Shown: positions 35,066 through 44,291, numbered from the stretch's first letter. The stretch: 64,000 bases of DNA from Sphingobium sp. YR768 (GCF_900111125.1 NZ_FOGE01000013.1:62001-126000); one strand, 5' to 3'. Notes: generated by a model from the sequence alone, not told the origin. Program-made: numbers and translations.

Positions 35066-35665
35066 ATGAGTGAAGACAAGATGGAAACAGGTACGAAGCG
35101 TCGGGGCGAGCCCGTGCGCCAGGGCGTGCTCGATGCGGCAGAGCGTCTACTGCGTGACGGCAAGGCAGAGTTCTCGATGCGTGAGCTCGCCTCGGAAGCG
35201 CGGGTCAGCTTCGCGACGCCATTCAATCAGTTCGGCAGCAAGCCGGCGATCATGCACGCGCTGTCGGGGCGACGGATCGACTCGATGATGACGCGCTTCG
35301 ATGCGGCGCCGCAGCCGGCGCTTGCCGCCGATCGTGTAGCGCTCGCCATCAACATTGCGGTCGCGGTCATGCTCGACGAGCCGATCGTGAACCGCGCGGT
35401 CATGGCCTGGATCGGGACTGGCAGCACGGCGTCGGGCGAAGTCAGATCGAATTCCACCGCCCTATGGGCCCACGCGCTAGGCGACGGAACAGGCCTAGCT
35501 TCGCTCCGCCGGGATGAGGCATGCCGCATCCTGCCTGGACAACTCGCGCTCGCTTTCCGAGGAGCGCTGTCCTTCTGGACCGCTGGCGAACTCGCCGATG
35601 AGGAACTCGGCCCAGCTGCGCGGCAGATCGCCGACACCCTGCTTCGAGCATATTATTGCGACTAG
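35066..35665 (+). CDS. TetR-family transcriptional regulator
   Basis: 199 residues. The helix-turn-helix spans about residues 17-62 (RQGVLDAAERLLRDGKAEF, SMRELASEARVSFATPFNQFGSK). The C-terminal part is a helical ligand domain with a long AINIAVAVMLDEPIVNRAVM helix. Divergent from the SDR gene with a perfect palindrome between. Its effector is unknown. Confidence 0.88.
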   Translation: MSEDKMETGTKRRGEPVRQGVLDAAERLLRDGKAEFSMRELASEARVSFATPFNQFGSKPAIMHALSGRRIDSMMTRFDAAPQPALAADRVALAINIAVAVMLDEPIVNRAVMAWIGTGSTASGEVRSNSTALWAHALGDGTGLASLRRDEACRILPGQLALAFRGALSFWTAGELADEELGPAARQIADTLLRAYYCD

Positions 35666-35842
35666 AAAGCGGAGTTGAAGCGCTGGAGGCGTGCGTGCAA
35701 CGGAAAACTCCGCTTCTTGTGTGACGCCGCCGTTCGCGCCGCGGGCCGAACGAACGGTCTGGCGAACTACTTACAATGTTGAACAGAGACAATTCAATCC
35801 TGTCAGTTCACGATCATTTGCGATCAGCCCATATGCTCGCCG

Positions 35843-36142
35843 ATGACACATGCAACACTCATCGTCACCTGCAGCGGCGGCACCTATTTCGATCGCGACC
35901 ATTATGTCGATGTCCACCTGCCGCTGGCGCTTGCCTGCTGGCAGCGGCACGGGCTGGAGAGCGCCTCCGCCTTCTTCCCACGTGATGCCAACGCCGCGGA
36001 TGTTTCCGTGGGCATCTATCGGTTCCGCGACGAGAACGCGCTGCACGCCGCACTCGCTTCAGCCGAGACGGAGGCCGTGACGGCCGACGTTCCCCGCTTC
36101 ACGGACGCAACGGTGTCGCGGATCGTCGGCACTCCACTCTGA
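35843..36142 (+). CDS. EthD-family protein
   Basis: 99 residues: THATLIVTCSGGTYFDRDHY, VDVHLPLALACWQRHGL. The YFDRDHYxxxHxPL stretch is the EthD signature (ferredoxin-like fold, conserved Asp and His). EthD was named from the ETBE-degradation locus, but most members lack a proven reaction. The nearest partner is the SDR 79 bp downstream, an arrangement repeated at 44544-45774. Confidence 0.8.
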   Translation: MTHATLIVTCSGGTYFDRDHYVDVHLPLALACWQRHGLESASAFFPRDANAADVSVGIYRFRDENALHAALASAETEAVTADVPRFTDATVSRIVGTPL

Positions 36143-36221
36143 TCGCGCCGGTTGCGCTAAACGCAAAGCGGACCGCAACGACACTGGCACATTACTTCCT
36201 TTCTCCAATCTTGGGACAAGC

Positions 36222-36935
36222 ATGATGACATTCTCCAATCGCAAGATATTTGTCGTCGGCGGCAGCCGCGGCATCGGTGCCGCGATCGTGCGGCGTTTCG
36301 CTGCTGCCGGCGCAACGGTGGTATTCACTTATGCCGCCTCCGCTAGCGCGGCCGACCAACTCGCAGTCGAAACCGGCGCGCAGGCACTCCGTGCGGATGC
36401 GGGGGTGCGCGACGAGATCATTGCGGCAATCCGTGACGCCGGCCCGATCGACATCTTCGTTTACAATGCCGGTCTGCTGGTGTTCGGCGATCCGCTGACA
36501 CTCAATGCCGACGAGGTCGACCGCATGATCGACGTTAATGTACGCGGTGCCTATTTCGGCAGTGTGGAGGCGTCGCGCCTGATGCCCGAAGGTGGGCGCA
36601 TTCTCGTCATCGGATCCGACACCGCTGACAGCATGCCGTTCCCCGGACTTGCCGCCTATGTACTAACCAAGGCGGCGATGCAGGGCATGACGAGCGGTCT
36701 GGCACGCGACCTGGGTCCGCGCGACATCACGGTCAACGTGATCCAGCCAGGCCCTACCGATACCGACATGAACCCGGCGGATGGTCCGCGTGCGGCCGAC
36801 ATGCTCGGGCCGATGGCAATAAAGCGCTATGGCACCGCCGACGAGGTCGCGAGCCTGACGCTCTATCTCGCTGGCACGCAAGCACGCGGAATCACGGGTG
36901 CCATGCATACGATCGACGGCGGCTTCGCAGCCTGA
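36222..36935 (+). CDS. SDR-family oxidoreductase, BdcA-like
   Basis: 237 residues. VVGGSRGIGAAIVRRFAAAGATVVFTY, then VYNAGLLVFGD, VIGSDTAD, YVLTKAAMQGM (YxxxK). The wording is close to BdcA, a protein implicated in biofilm dispersal in E. coli, and to other FabG-like enzymes. Start ATGATG at 36222 or 36225. In a pair with the EthD gene. Confidence 0.88.
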   Translation: MMTFSNRKIFVVGGSRGIGAAIVRRFAAAGATVVFTYAASASAADQLAVETGAQALRADAGVRDEIIAAIRDAGPIDIFVYNAGLLVFGDPLTLNADEVDRMIDVNVRGAYFGSVEASRLMPEGGRILVIGSDTADSMPFPGLAAYVLTKAAMQGMTSGLARDLGPRDITVNVIQPGPTDTDMNPADGPRAADMLGPMAIKRYGTADEVASLTLYLAGTQARGITGAMHTIDGGFAA

Positions 36936-37096
36936 CTTCGGGCATTCACCCACGCGGCCAAGTAGAGGACGCCGACATGAACATTAAGCCCGCCAGCGTC
37001 AGCGTCTACGTTCCCTATCGGGGCACGATCAGGACCCGCATCGAAAAAAGTTCGACATGGAGTGACCGAGATCAGGAAGCAGGCGAATAAGAGATC

Positions 37097-37708
37097 ATGC
37101 GCTCGGACTTCCTCTCGAGATTGATCTCAAAGCCTGCGTCGGACAAGGCACCGGCCAGTCGCGAGCGTCCGTCCAGAAACGCGCCAGACGGCTGGAGCAG
37201 TCTGATGGTGGCTGCGCAGGATGGCCACGGCGGCGCCTATCGGCGGCTGCTCGGAGAGATGTCCGACTGGCTCACGCGCTACTTCCAGCGGCGGCTGCCA
37301 CCAGGCGACGTGGACGACGCGGTGCAGGAGACTTTGCTCGCGATACATAGGCGGCGTCACACTTATGATCCGCAATACCCAGTGGGCCCGTGGCTGGCGG
37401 CCATTGCCAAGAACAAATGGGTCGACGAACTGCGCAGCCTGGCGCGACGCCCCGTGGACGAACTGCCCGAGGACGTAGCCGTCGGCGACCACGAGGCTTC
37501 GGTGGTCAGCAGCTCGGTTCTGGCAAGCCTGCTCGACGAGCTCCGGCCCGCGCAGGCCCAGGCGATCCTGCTGGTCAAGGTGCAGGGCTACAGCGTCGAG
37601 GAGGCATCGGGCCAGATCGGCCTCTCCGTCTCCGCCGTGAAGATGAACATCCACCGCGGGCTCGCACGCCTGACGACAATCATTGAGAAGACCCCCGATG
37701 TCGAGTGA
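37097..37708 (+). CDS. ECF-type RNA polymerase sigma factor (NrsF-associated)
   Basis: 203 residues. Region 2 is at about 38-105 (AYRRLLGEMSDWLTRYFQRRL, DVDDAVQETLLAIHRRRHTYD, PVGPWLAAIAKNKWVDELR) and region 4 at about 140-195 (LRPAQAQAILLVKVQGYSVEEASGQIGLSVSAVKMNIHRGL). The stop overlaps the next gene, an NrsF-type anti-sigma factor, by 11 bases. In Caulobacter the equivalent SigF/NrsF pair responds to oxidative and heavy-metal stress. Ohr and a disulfide reductase downstream fit that. Confidence 0.9.
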   Translation: MRSDFLSRLISKPASDKAPASRERPSRNAPDGWSSLMVAAQDGHGGAYRRLLGEMSDWLTRYFQRRLPPGDVDDAVQETLLAIHRRRHTYDPQYPVGPWLAAIAKNKWVDELRSLARRPVDELPEDVAVGDHEASVVSSSVLASLLDELRPAQAQAILLVKVQGYSVEEASGQIGLSVSAVKMNIHRGLARLTTIIEKTPDVE

Positions 37709-38339
37709 ATCCCTAATCTCCAACCTTTCGTCCGACCTCGGGCCCGTACAGCGCCGCAGCATGATGCGTGAAGGTGGGCTCGTCCTCGCGCTGGGCGCCG
37801 CGGAGCTCGCGCTGTTCCTGGGCTTGGGCGTAATGCGCCCGGACATGAGCCACATGGTTGGCTCTCCGTATCTGATGTGGCGGGTGGGAAGCCTCGGTTT
37901 ACTCGCGGTGATCGCCTGCGTGCTGGCGATCCGGTCTTTTTCGCCGACGGCGCGGCCGCGTCAGGGGCTAATGCTCGCTTGCGCGCTTGCGGTCGCGGCG
38001 ATCGTTGGAGGCGCGTTTGTTACACCCGACGGCGCGAGCGAGCGTGCGCTGCTTGATCGCATCGATCCGGCCCACGGCATGCTGTGCGCCATGTCGATCT
38101 TCGTCCTCTCGCTGCCGATCGTCGCGCTGCTCGGCGCCTTGATGCGGCGGGCTGCGCCGACCCAGCCACGACTGAGCGCTCTTGCCTCCGGCATAGCCGC
38201 TGGCGCGTGCGGAGCCTTCGTCTTCGCCTTCTGTTGCCCCTTCAACGATCCGCTCTACGTGGTGGTCTGGTATACCATCGGGTGCGCCGCAGTGGCGGGC
38301 GCAGCACGATGGCGCCTGCCGCGACGCTTCCGCCTCTAA
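37698..38339 (+). CDS. nrsF: NrsF/DUF1109-type membrane anti-sigma factor
   Basis: 213 residues with six likely transmembrane segments (GGLVLALGAAELALFLGLG; VGSLGLLAVIACVLAI; LMLACALAVAAIVGGAF; LCAMSIFVLSLPIVALLGAL; ASGIAAGACGAFVFAF; VVWYTIGCAAVAGAA). The N-terminal cytoplasmic part LISNLSSDLGPVQRR and a cysteine pair region (GAFVFAFCCPFNDP) match DUF1109/NrsF, where cysteines are used in sensing. The start at 37698 gives an 11-base overlap with the sigma gene; the frame opens upstream at 37683. Confidence 0.9.
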   Translation: MSSESLISNLSSDLGPVQRRSMMREGGLVLALGAAELALFLGLGVMRPDMSHMVGSPYLMWRVGSLGLLAVIACVLAIRSFSPTARPRQGLMLACALAVAAIVGGAFVTPDGASERALLDRIDPAHGMLCAMSIFVLSLPIVALLGALMRRAAPTQPRLSALASGIAAGACGAFVFAFCCPFNDPLYVVVWYTIGCAAVAGAARWRLPRRFRL

Positions 38340-38450
38340 CCAGCACCAACGCGGCGATTCCGAGCCGCACACCGCTTGAACCGCAGACCACCAGCCCACC
38401 CGGTTTTCGGGACGGAAGAAGTGCGCCTGTATGACAGAAAGGAAAATGCC

Positions 38451-39032
38451 ATGAAGACCATCTCCGACGCGAAGGCCGCAGATCGGGACTGGCTCAAGAC
38501 CTACTATTATCTTCGCTTCGCGGTGTCCGCCATCTGGGTCGCGCTCGCCTTCACGGTCGCAAAGGCTATGCCGCCGCTGGCTGCGGTGATGCTAGTCGTC
38601 TATCCCGCCTGGGACGCGCTGGCGAACTATCTCGACGCCAGTCGGAGCGGTGGCCTGACGCGCAACAAGACCCAGATGCTGAACTTCGTCGTCAGCATCG
38701 CGACTGCGGTCGCCGTCGCCGCAACCCTGCCGCAGGGCATGCATGCGGTCCTCCAGATCTTTGGCGTATGGGCGGTCCTCTCAGGCCTGTTCCAGCTCCT
38801 GACCGGGGCACGCCGCTGGAAGTCCTATGGCGCGCAGTGGGCCATGATCCTGAGCGGTGCCCAGTCGGGACTCGCCGGGGCGCATATGCTCAGCAAGGCC
38901 GCTGGCACGGCGTCGGTCAGCATCGCCGACATCGCGCCCTACGCCGCCTTCGGCGCCTTCTACTTCCTCATCTCGGCAGTCTCACTGACCATCAGCGACG
39001 CGCGCCGGCGCTCGAAGGCCTTCGCGGCCTGA
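38451..39032 (+). CDS. DUF308-like membrane protein
   Basis: 193 residues, about six transmembrane segments (LRFAVSAIWVALAFTVAKAM; AAVMLVVYPAWDALANYLD; LNFVVSIATAVAVAATL; AVLQIFGVWAVLSGLFQLLTG; AQWAMILSGAQSGLAGAHML; YAAFGAFYFLISAVSLTI). GVWAVLSGLFQLLTGARRWK is the kind of motif seen in HdeD/DUF308 proteins. AAAGGA precedes the ATG. Placed between the anti-sigma factor and Ohr, so probably part of the sigma factor's regulon. Confidence 0.7.
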   Translation: MKTISDAKAADRDWLKTYYYLRFAVSAIWVALAFTVAKAMPPLAAVMLVVYPAWDALANYLDASRSGGLTRNKTQMLNFVVSIATAVAVAATLPQGMHAVLQIFGVWAVLSGLFQLLTGARRWKSYGAQWAMILSGAQSGLAGAHMLSKAAGTASVSIADIAPYAAFGAFYFLISAVSLTISDARRRSKAFAA

Positions 39033-39050
39033 CGCGAGTCCCCATCACCT

Positions 39051-39074
39051 TCGGCGCAGGACTGCCTGCGCCGA
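39051..39074 (+). terminator. Strong hairpin between the membrane protein and Ohr genes
   Basis: TCGGCGCAGG (39051-39060) pairs perfectly with CCTGCGCCGA (39065-39074) over ACTG. The stem is very stable. No T-run follows, so it may be a pause or attenuation site or end the upstream transcript. It lies 19 bp before the Ohr start codon. Confidence 0.5.
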
Positions 39075-39093
39075 CCCATGACAGGATTGAACC

Positions 39094-39519
39094 ATGTCTC
39101 TCGACGTAAAGTATCGGACCTCCGCCACCGCGAATGGGGGCCGCGACGGCCGGACCCGTACCGAGGATCGGAAGCTCGACCTCCAGCTTTCCACGCCGAC
39201 GGAACTCGGCGGCCCGGGCGGCGAAGGGACCAACCCGGAACAGCTGTTCGCGTCAGGTTACGCCGCATGTTTCCTCAGCGCCCTGAAGTTCGCCGCGCAC
39301 CAGCTCAAGCTGCGGGTGCCGACGGGTGCGGCGGTGACGGCGACCGTGGGGATCGGCATGCGTAGTGAAGGCGGCTTCGGTCTGGATGTCGAGCTTGCCG
39401 TTGCGCTGCCGGGCGTGGAGCGTGCTGACACCCGGCGTCTGGTTGAGGCGGCTCACCAGACCTGTCCCTACTCCAACGCCACGCGAGGCAACATCGACGT
39501 GCGTCTCAGCGTCATCTGA
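39094..39519 (+). CDS. ohr: Organic hydroperoxide resistance protein, Ohr/OsmC family
   Basis: 141 residues, standard Ohr length. The two reactive cysteines are visible in EQLFASGYAACFLSALKF and in HQTCPYSNATRGN, both exact Ohr-type motifs. It reduces organic hydroperoxides with lipoylated proteins as donors. The gene lies within the sigma factor/NrsF region rather than next to an OhrR repressor, so control by the sigma factor is more likely here. Confidence 0.95.
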   Translation: MSLDVKYRTSATANGGRDGRTRTEDRKLDLQLSTPTELGGPGGEGTNPEQLFASGYAACFLSALKFAAHQLKLRVPTGAAVTATVGIGMRSEGGFGLDVELAVALPGVERADTRRLVEAAHQTCPYSNATRGNIDVRLSVI

Positions 39520-39528
39520 CCTTGACGC

Positions 39529-39546
39529 GCCTGCCCAAGAGCAGGC
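39529..39546 (+). terminator. Hairpin after ohr with a T-rich tail
   Basis: GCCTGC (39529-39534) pairs with GCAGGC (39541-39546) over CCAAGA and is followed by CTGTTTCCTT. A weak intrinsic-terminator layout just after the Ohr stop. Confidence 0.35.
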
Positions 39547-39600
39547 CTGTTTCCTTACCGGACGGCGCTTCGCCTTACGGACATTACGAGGTGGACCCAC

Positions 39601-40986
39601 ATGCGCAGTTTCGACGCAATCATTATCGGCGCCGGCCAGGCGGGTCCCGCGCTCGCCGGCCGCCTGAGCGATGCCGGACTCTCAGTCGCCATCATCGAGC
39701 GCCATCATGTTGGCGGCACATGCGTCAACACCGGCTGCAGGCCGACCAAAGCGCTCGTGGCGAGTGCTTATGCGGTCCACACCGCTCGTCGGGGCGCTGA
39801 CTACGGTTTCAGCGTTTCTGGGCCGATCGACGTCGATATGAAGGCGGTGGCGGCGCGGGCGGATAGGATCATTCGCGATGGGCGGGCGGGTAACGAGAGC
39901 TGGCTGTTCGGCATGGCCAACGTCGAGCTTATCAGAGGACATGCGCGCTTCGATAGTTCCGGCGTCGTCACCGTCGATGGGGAACGACTGACCGCACCGC
40001 GCATCTTCATCAACGTCGGCGGCAGGGCCGTGGTGCCGGACATGCCCGGCGCGGACCAAGTGCCGATGCTCACCAACACCGACATCGTCGCGCTCGACAC
40101 GCTTCCCCGGCATCTGGTGGTGATCGGCGGAAGCTACATAGGGCTGGAGTTCGCCCAGATGTATCGGCGCTTCGGCGCCGAGGTCACGATCGTGGAGCGG
40201 ATGGACCGGCTCATTGCGCGGGAGGACCCCGACGTGTCGGATGCCGTCCGACAAATCCTCGAGGCCGAGGGCATTACGGTCCGGACCGGTGCGGACTGCA
40301 TCGGCTTCGCCCGCAGCGGGGATGATGTCGAGGTGCGGGTGGACTGCGCGGAGGACGCGCAGCCCGTCGTCGCAAGCCACGTCCTGGTGGCGGTCGGGCG
40401 ACGGCCGAACACCGACGGCCTCGGGCTCGAGGCCGCCGGCGTGGCAGTGGATGCACGCGGCTATATCACCGTGGACGACAGGCTGGAGACCAGCGTCCCG
40501 GGCATCTGGGCACTGGGCGACTGCAACGGCCGGGGCGCCTTCACGCACACCGCCTACAACGATTTCGAGATCGTCGCGGCCAACCTTCTGGACGGCGAGG
40601 ATCGCCGTGTCAGCCAGCGTCTGCCGGGCTACGCGCTTTACATCGATCCTCCGCTCGCGCGGGTGGGCATGACCGATGCCGAGGCGGCCAGGAGCGGACG
40701 ACGGCTACTCCATTCCAAGCGGCCGATGTCCCGCGTCGGCCGCGCGTTGGAGAAAGGCGAGACCCAGGGGTTTATGAAGGTGGTGGCTGACGCCGACACC
40801 CGCCGCATCCTCGGCGCGGCGATATTGGGAACGAGCGGCGACGAGGCGATCCACGGCATCCTCGACATGATGAATGCCGACCAGCCCGTCGATCAGCTTC
40901 GTTGGGCGGTGCCAATCCATCCCACCGTGTCGGAACTGATCCCGACCTTGCTACTCGATCTTCAGCCCTGGACGGGAGAGGCATGA
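39601..40986 (+). CDS. FAD-dependent pyridine nucleotide-disulfide oxidoreductase (mercuric reductase-like)
   Basis: 461 residues. FAD motif DAIIIGAGQAGPALAGRL, redox-active cysteine pair in GGTCVNTGCRPTKALVAS, NAD motif VVIGGSYIGLEFAQMY, second FAD segment PGIWALGDC, and the dimerisation domain with IHPTVSELIPT. That is a class I disulfide reductase related to mercuric reductase and dihydrolipoamide dehydrogenase, without a heavy-metal-binding N-terminal domain or a C-terminal vicinal cysteine pair, so real mercuric reduction is unlikely. It may recycle a small thiol or lipoyl donor for Ohr. Stop overlaps the racemase start by four bases. Confidence 0.88.
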   Translation: MRSFDAIIIGAGQAGPALAGRLSDAGLSVAIIERHHVGGTCVNTGCRPTKALVASAYAVHTARRGADYGFSVSGPIDVDMKAVAARADRIIRDGRAGNESWLFGMANVELIRGHARFDSSGVVTVDGERLTAPRIFINVGGRAVVPDMPGADQVPMLTNTDIVALDTLPRHLVVIGGSYIGLEFAQMYRRFGAEVTIVERMDRLIAREDPDVSDAVRQILEAEGITVRTGADCIGFARSGDDVEVRVDCAEDAQPVVASHVLVAVGRRPNTDGLGLEAAGVAVDARGYITVDDRLETSVPGIWALGDCNGRGAFTHTAYNDFEIVAANLLDGEDRRVSQRLPGYALYIDPPLARVGMTDAEAARSGRRLLHSKRPMSRVGRALEKGETQGFMKVVADADTRRILGAAILGTSGDEAIHGILDMMNADQPVDQLRWAVPIHPTVSELIPTLLLDLQPWTGEA

Positions 40987-41717
40987 TGCGCATGATCGGT
41001 CTGATCGGAGGCATGAGCTGGGAGAGCTCGGCGGAATATTATCGCCTCCTCAACGAAGGCGTTCGTGCGCGCCTGGGCGCGACCGCTTCGGCCCGTTGCC
41101 TGCTATGGTCGTTCGACTTTGCGGAAATCGAGGCGCTGCAACATGCCGGCGACTGGAGCCGCCTTACCGAGCAGATGGTGGACGCCGCACGGCGGTTGGA
41201 GGCGGCCGGAGCGGACCTGCTGCTGATCTGCACTAATACCATGCACCAGATGGCGCCTGACGTGCAAAGCGCGGTTCGCATTCCGCTGATCCACATCGCC
41301 GATCCCACTGCGGAACGGATCGTGGCCGCCGGTTTGCGAAAGGTTGGGCTGCTCGGCACGGCGTTCACGATGGAGCAGGACTTCTACAGGGGACGCCTGA
41401 CCGAACGCTACGGTCTGGACGTGATCGTTCCCGATGAGGACGACCGCGCGACCGTACACCGGATCATCTATGAGGAACTTGTCGCTGGACGCATCGAGTC
41501 CTCGTCGCGCGAGGCCTTCCGGGCAGTGATCGCGCGTCTTGTCGGGGCTGGCGCCCAGGCAGTGATCCTTGGCTGCACCGAATTCATGCTGCTTGTCGGG
41601 CAGGAGGACAGCTCCGTGCCGATCTTCGACACTACGGCCATCCATGCGGCAGCGGCGCTCGATCAAGCGCTGGTGACCGTCCAAGATATTAATGAAGCGC
41701 AGCGAACGGCAGAATGA
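40983..41717 (+). CDS. Aspartate/glutamate racemase family protein
   Basis: 244 residues. MIGLIGGMSWESSAEYYRLLNEG opens the fold; the two catalytic cysteines are in LLICTNTMH and ILGCTEFMLL. It resembles the YgeA-type amino-acid racemases, PLP-independent. Starts with ATGA overlap on the reductase stop and ends with an ATGA overlap with the esterase start, so the three are translationally coupled. The reason for a racemase in this operon is unclear. Confidence 0.9.
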   Translation: MMRMIGLIGGMSWESSAEYYRLLNEGVRARLGATASARCLLWSFDFAEIEALQHAGDWSRLTEQMVDAARRLEAAGADLLLICTNTMHQMAPDVQSAVRIPLIHIADPTAERIVAAGLRKVGLLGTAFTMEQDFYRGRLTERYGLDVIVPDEDDRATVHRIIYEELVAGRIESSSREAFRAVIARLVGAGAQAVILGCTEFMLLVGQEDSSVPIFDTTAIHAAAALDQALVTVQDINEAQRTAE

Positions 41718-43447
41718 AGAGCGAGAATATGGTCGAGATCAAGCCGCGCGGCGGGGCATTGTCGAAGGCGACCCGCCTTACCCTCGCGTCGGCACTGGCG
41801 TCGCTCCTCATCGGCGCTGGGGAGCCCGAAACTCGCTTCGCCGTGACGCTCCAGCCGGACCTCGTCAAAGATGCGAGCGGCCGGCTGCTGGTGTTCGCCG
41901 TGCCGGCGACGCGCGAGAACATGGCAAGCAACGCAGTCGACTTAGAGCGCGAAGGAGGCGTCTCGGTCGTGGCGCGCGACGTGCCGAGCTTCGGTGCCAG
42001 CCGCTCAGTGACGATCGATACGCTGACAGGGGCCTTTCCCAAAAGCTTTGCGACGCTGGCGCCGGGCAGCTACCGCGTGCAGGCGGTGCTTGATCGCAAC
42101 GGGGACTACAACTTTGCCGGCCGGGGACCGGGCGACCTTATCTCCAAGGTCGTCACCGTACACTTCCCGCTTCCCTCGATGCCGATCATACAGCTCGATC
42201 ACGCGATGCCAGCGGAGACCGGCCAGTTCGACACGACCGGGCTGCCGCCCGTCGCTGCGGAGCAGATCGCCGCATCCCGTCCGCATCTTCACGATGAGGA
42301 AATAGCATCCAAAGTGCTGACGCGCTTCGGTGGTAAGAACGAGGCCGTCGCTGCGTGGGTGCTGACCCCGCCGGGATACGATCCCACGTCGCGAACGACC
42401 TATCCTACCGTCTATACGGCAGGTACGTTCGGCGCGGGGCACAAGCTGGCCGGCCAGCAGCTTTCCCGCATGTGGCACCTGATGGAGACCGGGGCCATGC
42501 CGCCGATGATCTGGGTCGCTCTCGACCATTCCTCCCCGACTGGCACGACCGAGTTTGCCGACAGCGTAAATAACGGCCCTTGGGGAGAGGCGCTGGTCGA
42601 GGAGGTTATTCCCGCGCTCGAGGCCAAATACAGGATGGACGCCAAACCTTCCGGCCGCTTTCTGACCGGGCACAGCTCTGGCGGCTGGTTCGCACTCTGG
42701 GCCATCGTCCGCCATCCGCAACTTTTCGGCGGCAGCTGGACTACGGCGCCTGATCCGGTCGACTTCCACGACTTCCTGGGTGTTAATCTCTACGCGCCAA
42801 ACGCGAACATGTACCACGCCGCGGACGGCAAGCCGCGCCCGCTTGAACGCGATCATGACAAGGTGCTTGGCAAGATTGAGGAAGCTGCTCGGCTGGAGAG
42901 CGTTCTCGGTCACAGCGGCGGACAGCTCCGCTCGTTCGAATGGGTTTTCTCTCCACGTGGCCGGGACGGCGAGCCCGCCTTTCTGTTCGACCGGGAAACC
43001 GGCGCTGTCGATCCCGCCGTCGCGGCCTATTGGCGTGAGCGATACGACATCGGGCACTGGATCGAAGCCGACTGGCCGCGCTTGGGCAGGCACCTGGACG
43101 GAAAGGTTCATGTCGTGGTCGGAACCGCCGATTCCTATTACCTCGACGGTCCAGTGCGTCGGCTCGATGCCGCGTTTCGCAAGGTCGGCGGCCGCGCCGA
43201 CTTCCGCTACGTGCCAGGCGCGACGCACAGCATGGCGATGCTCTACGCGAATGACGGCGACCGCAACGCATTGTGGAAGGAAATGTCGCGCGCGATGTAT
43301 GCGGTAGCCAGACCCGGCCAGTTCTGGGGCGCGCTTTCTCCCGCCGCCGTCACCGCGAAACCGTCCGCGCAAGCGCCAGCACTGAAATTGGAGTTTACTC
43401 CGAAAGCTTCGGGCATTTCCGGGCCGGACATCATGCGGTCGCGTTGA
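41714..43447 (+). CDS. Enterochelin-esterase-like (esterase D family) hydrolase, exported
   Basis: 577 residues. An N-terminal hydrophobic stretch (LTLASALASLLIGAG) suggests export, followed by a beta-rich domain of about 200 residues (CBM-like/Ig-like) and the esterase domain from about residue 230. The nucleophile elbow is GRFLTGHSSGGWFALW and a late His is in VPGATHSMAML. It is of the putative esterase family (PF00756-type). The C-terminal end overlaps the convergent LysR gene by 17 bases. Substrate unknown. Confidence 0.82.
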   Translation: MKSENMVEIKPRGGALSKATRLTLASALASLLIGAGEPETRFAVTLQPDLVKDASGRLLVFAVPATRENMASNAVDLEREGGVSVVARDVPSFGASRSVTIDTLTGAFPKSFATLAPGSYRVQAVLDRNGDYNFAGRGPGDLISKVVTVHFPLPSMPIIQLDHAMPAETGQFDTTGLPPVAAEQIAASRPHLHDEEIASKVLTRFGGKNEAVAAWVLTPPGYDPTSRTTYPTVYTAGTFGAGHKLAGQQLSRMWHLMETGAMPPMIWVALDHSSPTGTTEFADSVNNGPWGEALVEEVIPALEAKYRMDAKPSGRFLTGHSSGGWFALWAIVRHPQLFGGSWTTAPDPVDFHDFLGVNLYAPNANMYHAADGKPRPLERDHDKVLGKIEEAARLESVLGHSGGQLRSFEWVFSPRGRDGEPAFLFDRETGAVDPAVAAYWRERYDIGHWIEADWPRLGRHLDGKVHVVVGTADSYYLDGPVRRLDAAFRKVGGRADFRYVPGATHSMAMLYANDGDRNALWKEMSRAMYAVARPGQFWGALSPAAVTAKPSAQAPALKLEFTPKASGISGPDIMRSR

Positions 43448-44291
43448 CGAGATGGTCCGATACCGTCGAGATGAAGGCGCGAAGACGCTTAAGTCGCCGC
43501 AGGTCCCGGTGATATCCCATCCAGATGTCTCGTGAAGGCGGCGGCGTCGGCACTTCCAGTCTGCGGATACCCGGGATCTGATTGCCGACCACGTGGGGCA
43601 GGACGGCAATGCCGACGCCTTGCCTGCACATGCGCCCCTGCACGTTTCGGTTGTTCGATCTCAGCACCGGTCTTGCGTTGGGGTAACTCTCGATAAGCCA
43701 CGCGATGTCAGGGAAATGGCCTGTGGAAGTGTCATGGGTGATCAGCCGGCAATTTGTCCCATTGCCATATTCGGGATCGGGCGCCTCCTCCGCGATGTAG
43801 ACGCCATATTCGAGCCTAAAGAGCCGTCGCTGAACGACATCAGCCGTGTTGAATGGAACGATGCGAAAGGCGATGTCGGCTTCCCGCTGAGCGAGGCTGA
43901 ATTGGCGCGTGCCGGTGAGAACCTCCACATCGACATTGGGATAGGCTTTCGAGAAATCCGCCAGGATAGGCGGAAGAACATAGGCTCCAAACCAGTCCGC
44001 CGATGAGATGCGCAGACTGCCCTTGAGATCCTGCTCCTGCCCCGCGAGCCGGCGCTGCATGGCCAGCGCACCTTCTTCCATCTGCTCGGCCAGCGCGATG
44101 ATCCCATGGCCCTCTTCGGTCAGAACAAAACCGTCTGCCGTGCGCTGAAAGAGCGTGTGACCGATCGCCTGCTCAAGTGCGCGGAGCCGCCTACCAACGG
44201 TTGGATGGCTTGTCTGAAGCGAACGCGCTGCACCGCCGAGCGTGCCGGACCGCGCAATGGCAAGAAAGATTCTGACGTCACTCCATTCCAT
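43431..44291 (-). CDS. LysR-family transcriptional regulator
   Basis: 286 residues. Helix-turn-helix in MEWSDVRIFLAIARSGTLGG, AARSLQTSHPTVGRRLRALE. This MEWSDVRIFL...LxxSHPTVGRRLRALE form is a common proteobacterial LysR subgroup. The effector domain is complete. Its 3' end overlaps the esterase gene on the other strand by 17 bases. It is divergent from the EthD/SDR/hydrolase/VOC operon at 44544 and probably regulates it. Confidence 0.9.
   Translation of the reverse strand: MEWSDVRIFLAIARSGTLGGAARSLQTSHPTVGRRLRALEQAIGHTLFQRTADGFVLTEEGHGIIALAEQMEEGALAMQRRLAGQEQDLKGSLRISSADWFGAYVLPPILADFSKAYPNVDVEVLTGTRQFSLAQREADIAFRIVPFNTADVVQRRLFRLEYGVYIAEEAPDPEYGNGTNCRLITHDTSTGHFPDIAWLIESYPNARPVLRSNNRNVQGRMCRQGVGIAVLPHVVGNQIPGIRRLEVPTPPPSRDIWMGYHRDLRRLKRLRAFISTVSDHLVNATA

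Noticed and set aside
36977..37090. 37-residue ORF starting MNIKPASVSVYVPYR with a GAGGAC site
   Set aside because: The first residues look like the start of a VOC protein, but the frame ends after 37 residues. It may be a remnant or leader; there is too little to call a gene.
39601..40986. Mercury-resistance function for the disulfide reductase
   Set aside because: No heavy-metal-binding N-terminal domain, C-terminal cysteine pair or mer neighbours.
42005..43609. Minus-strand ORF of 534 residues opposite the esterase
   Set aside because: Arg/His-rich shadow frame; the esterase with its GHSSGG elbow is real.
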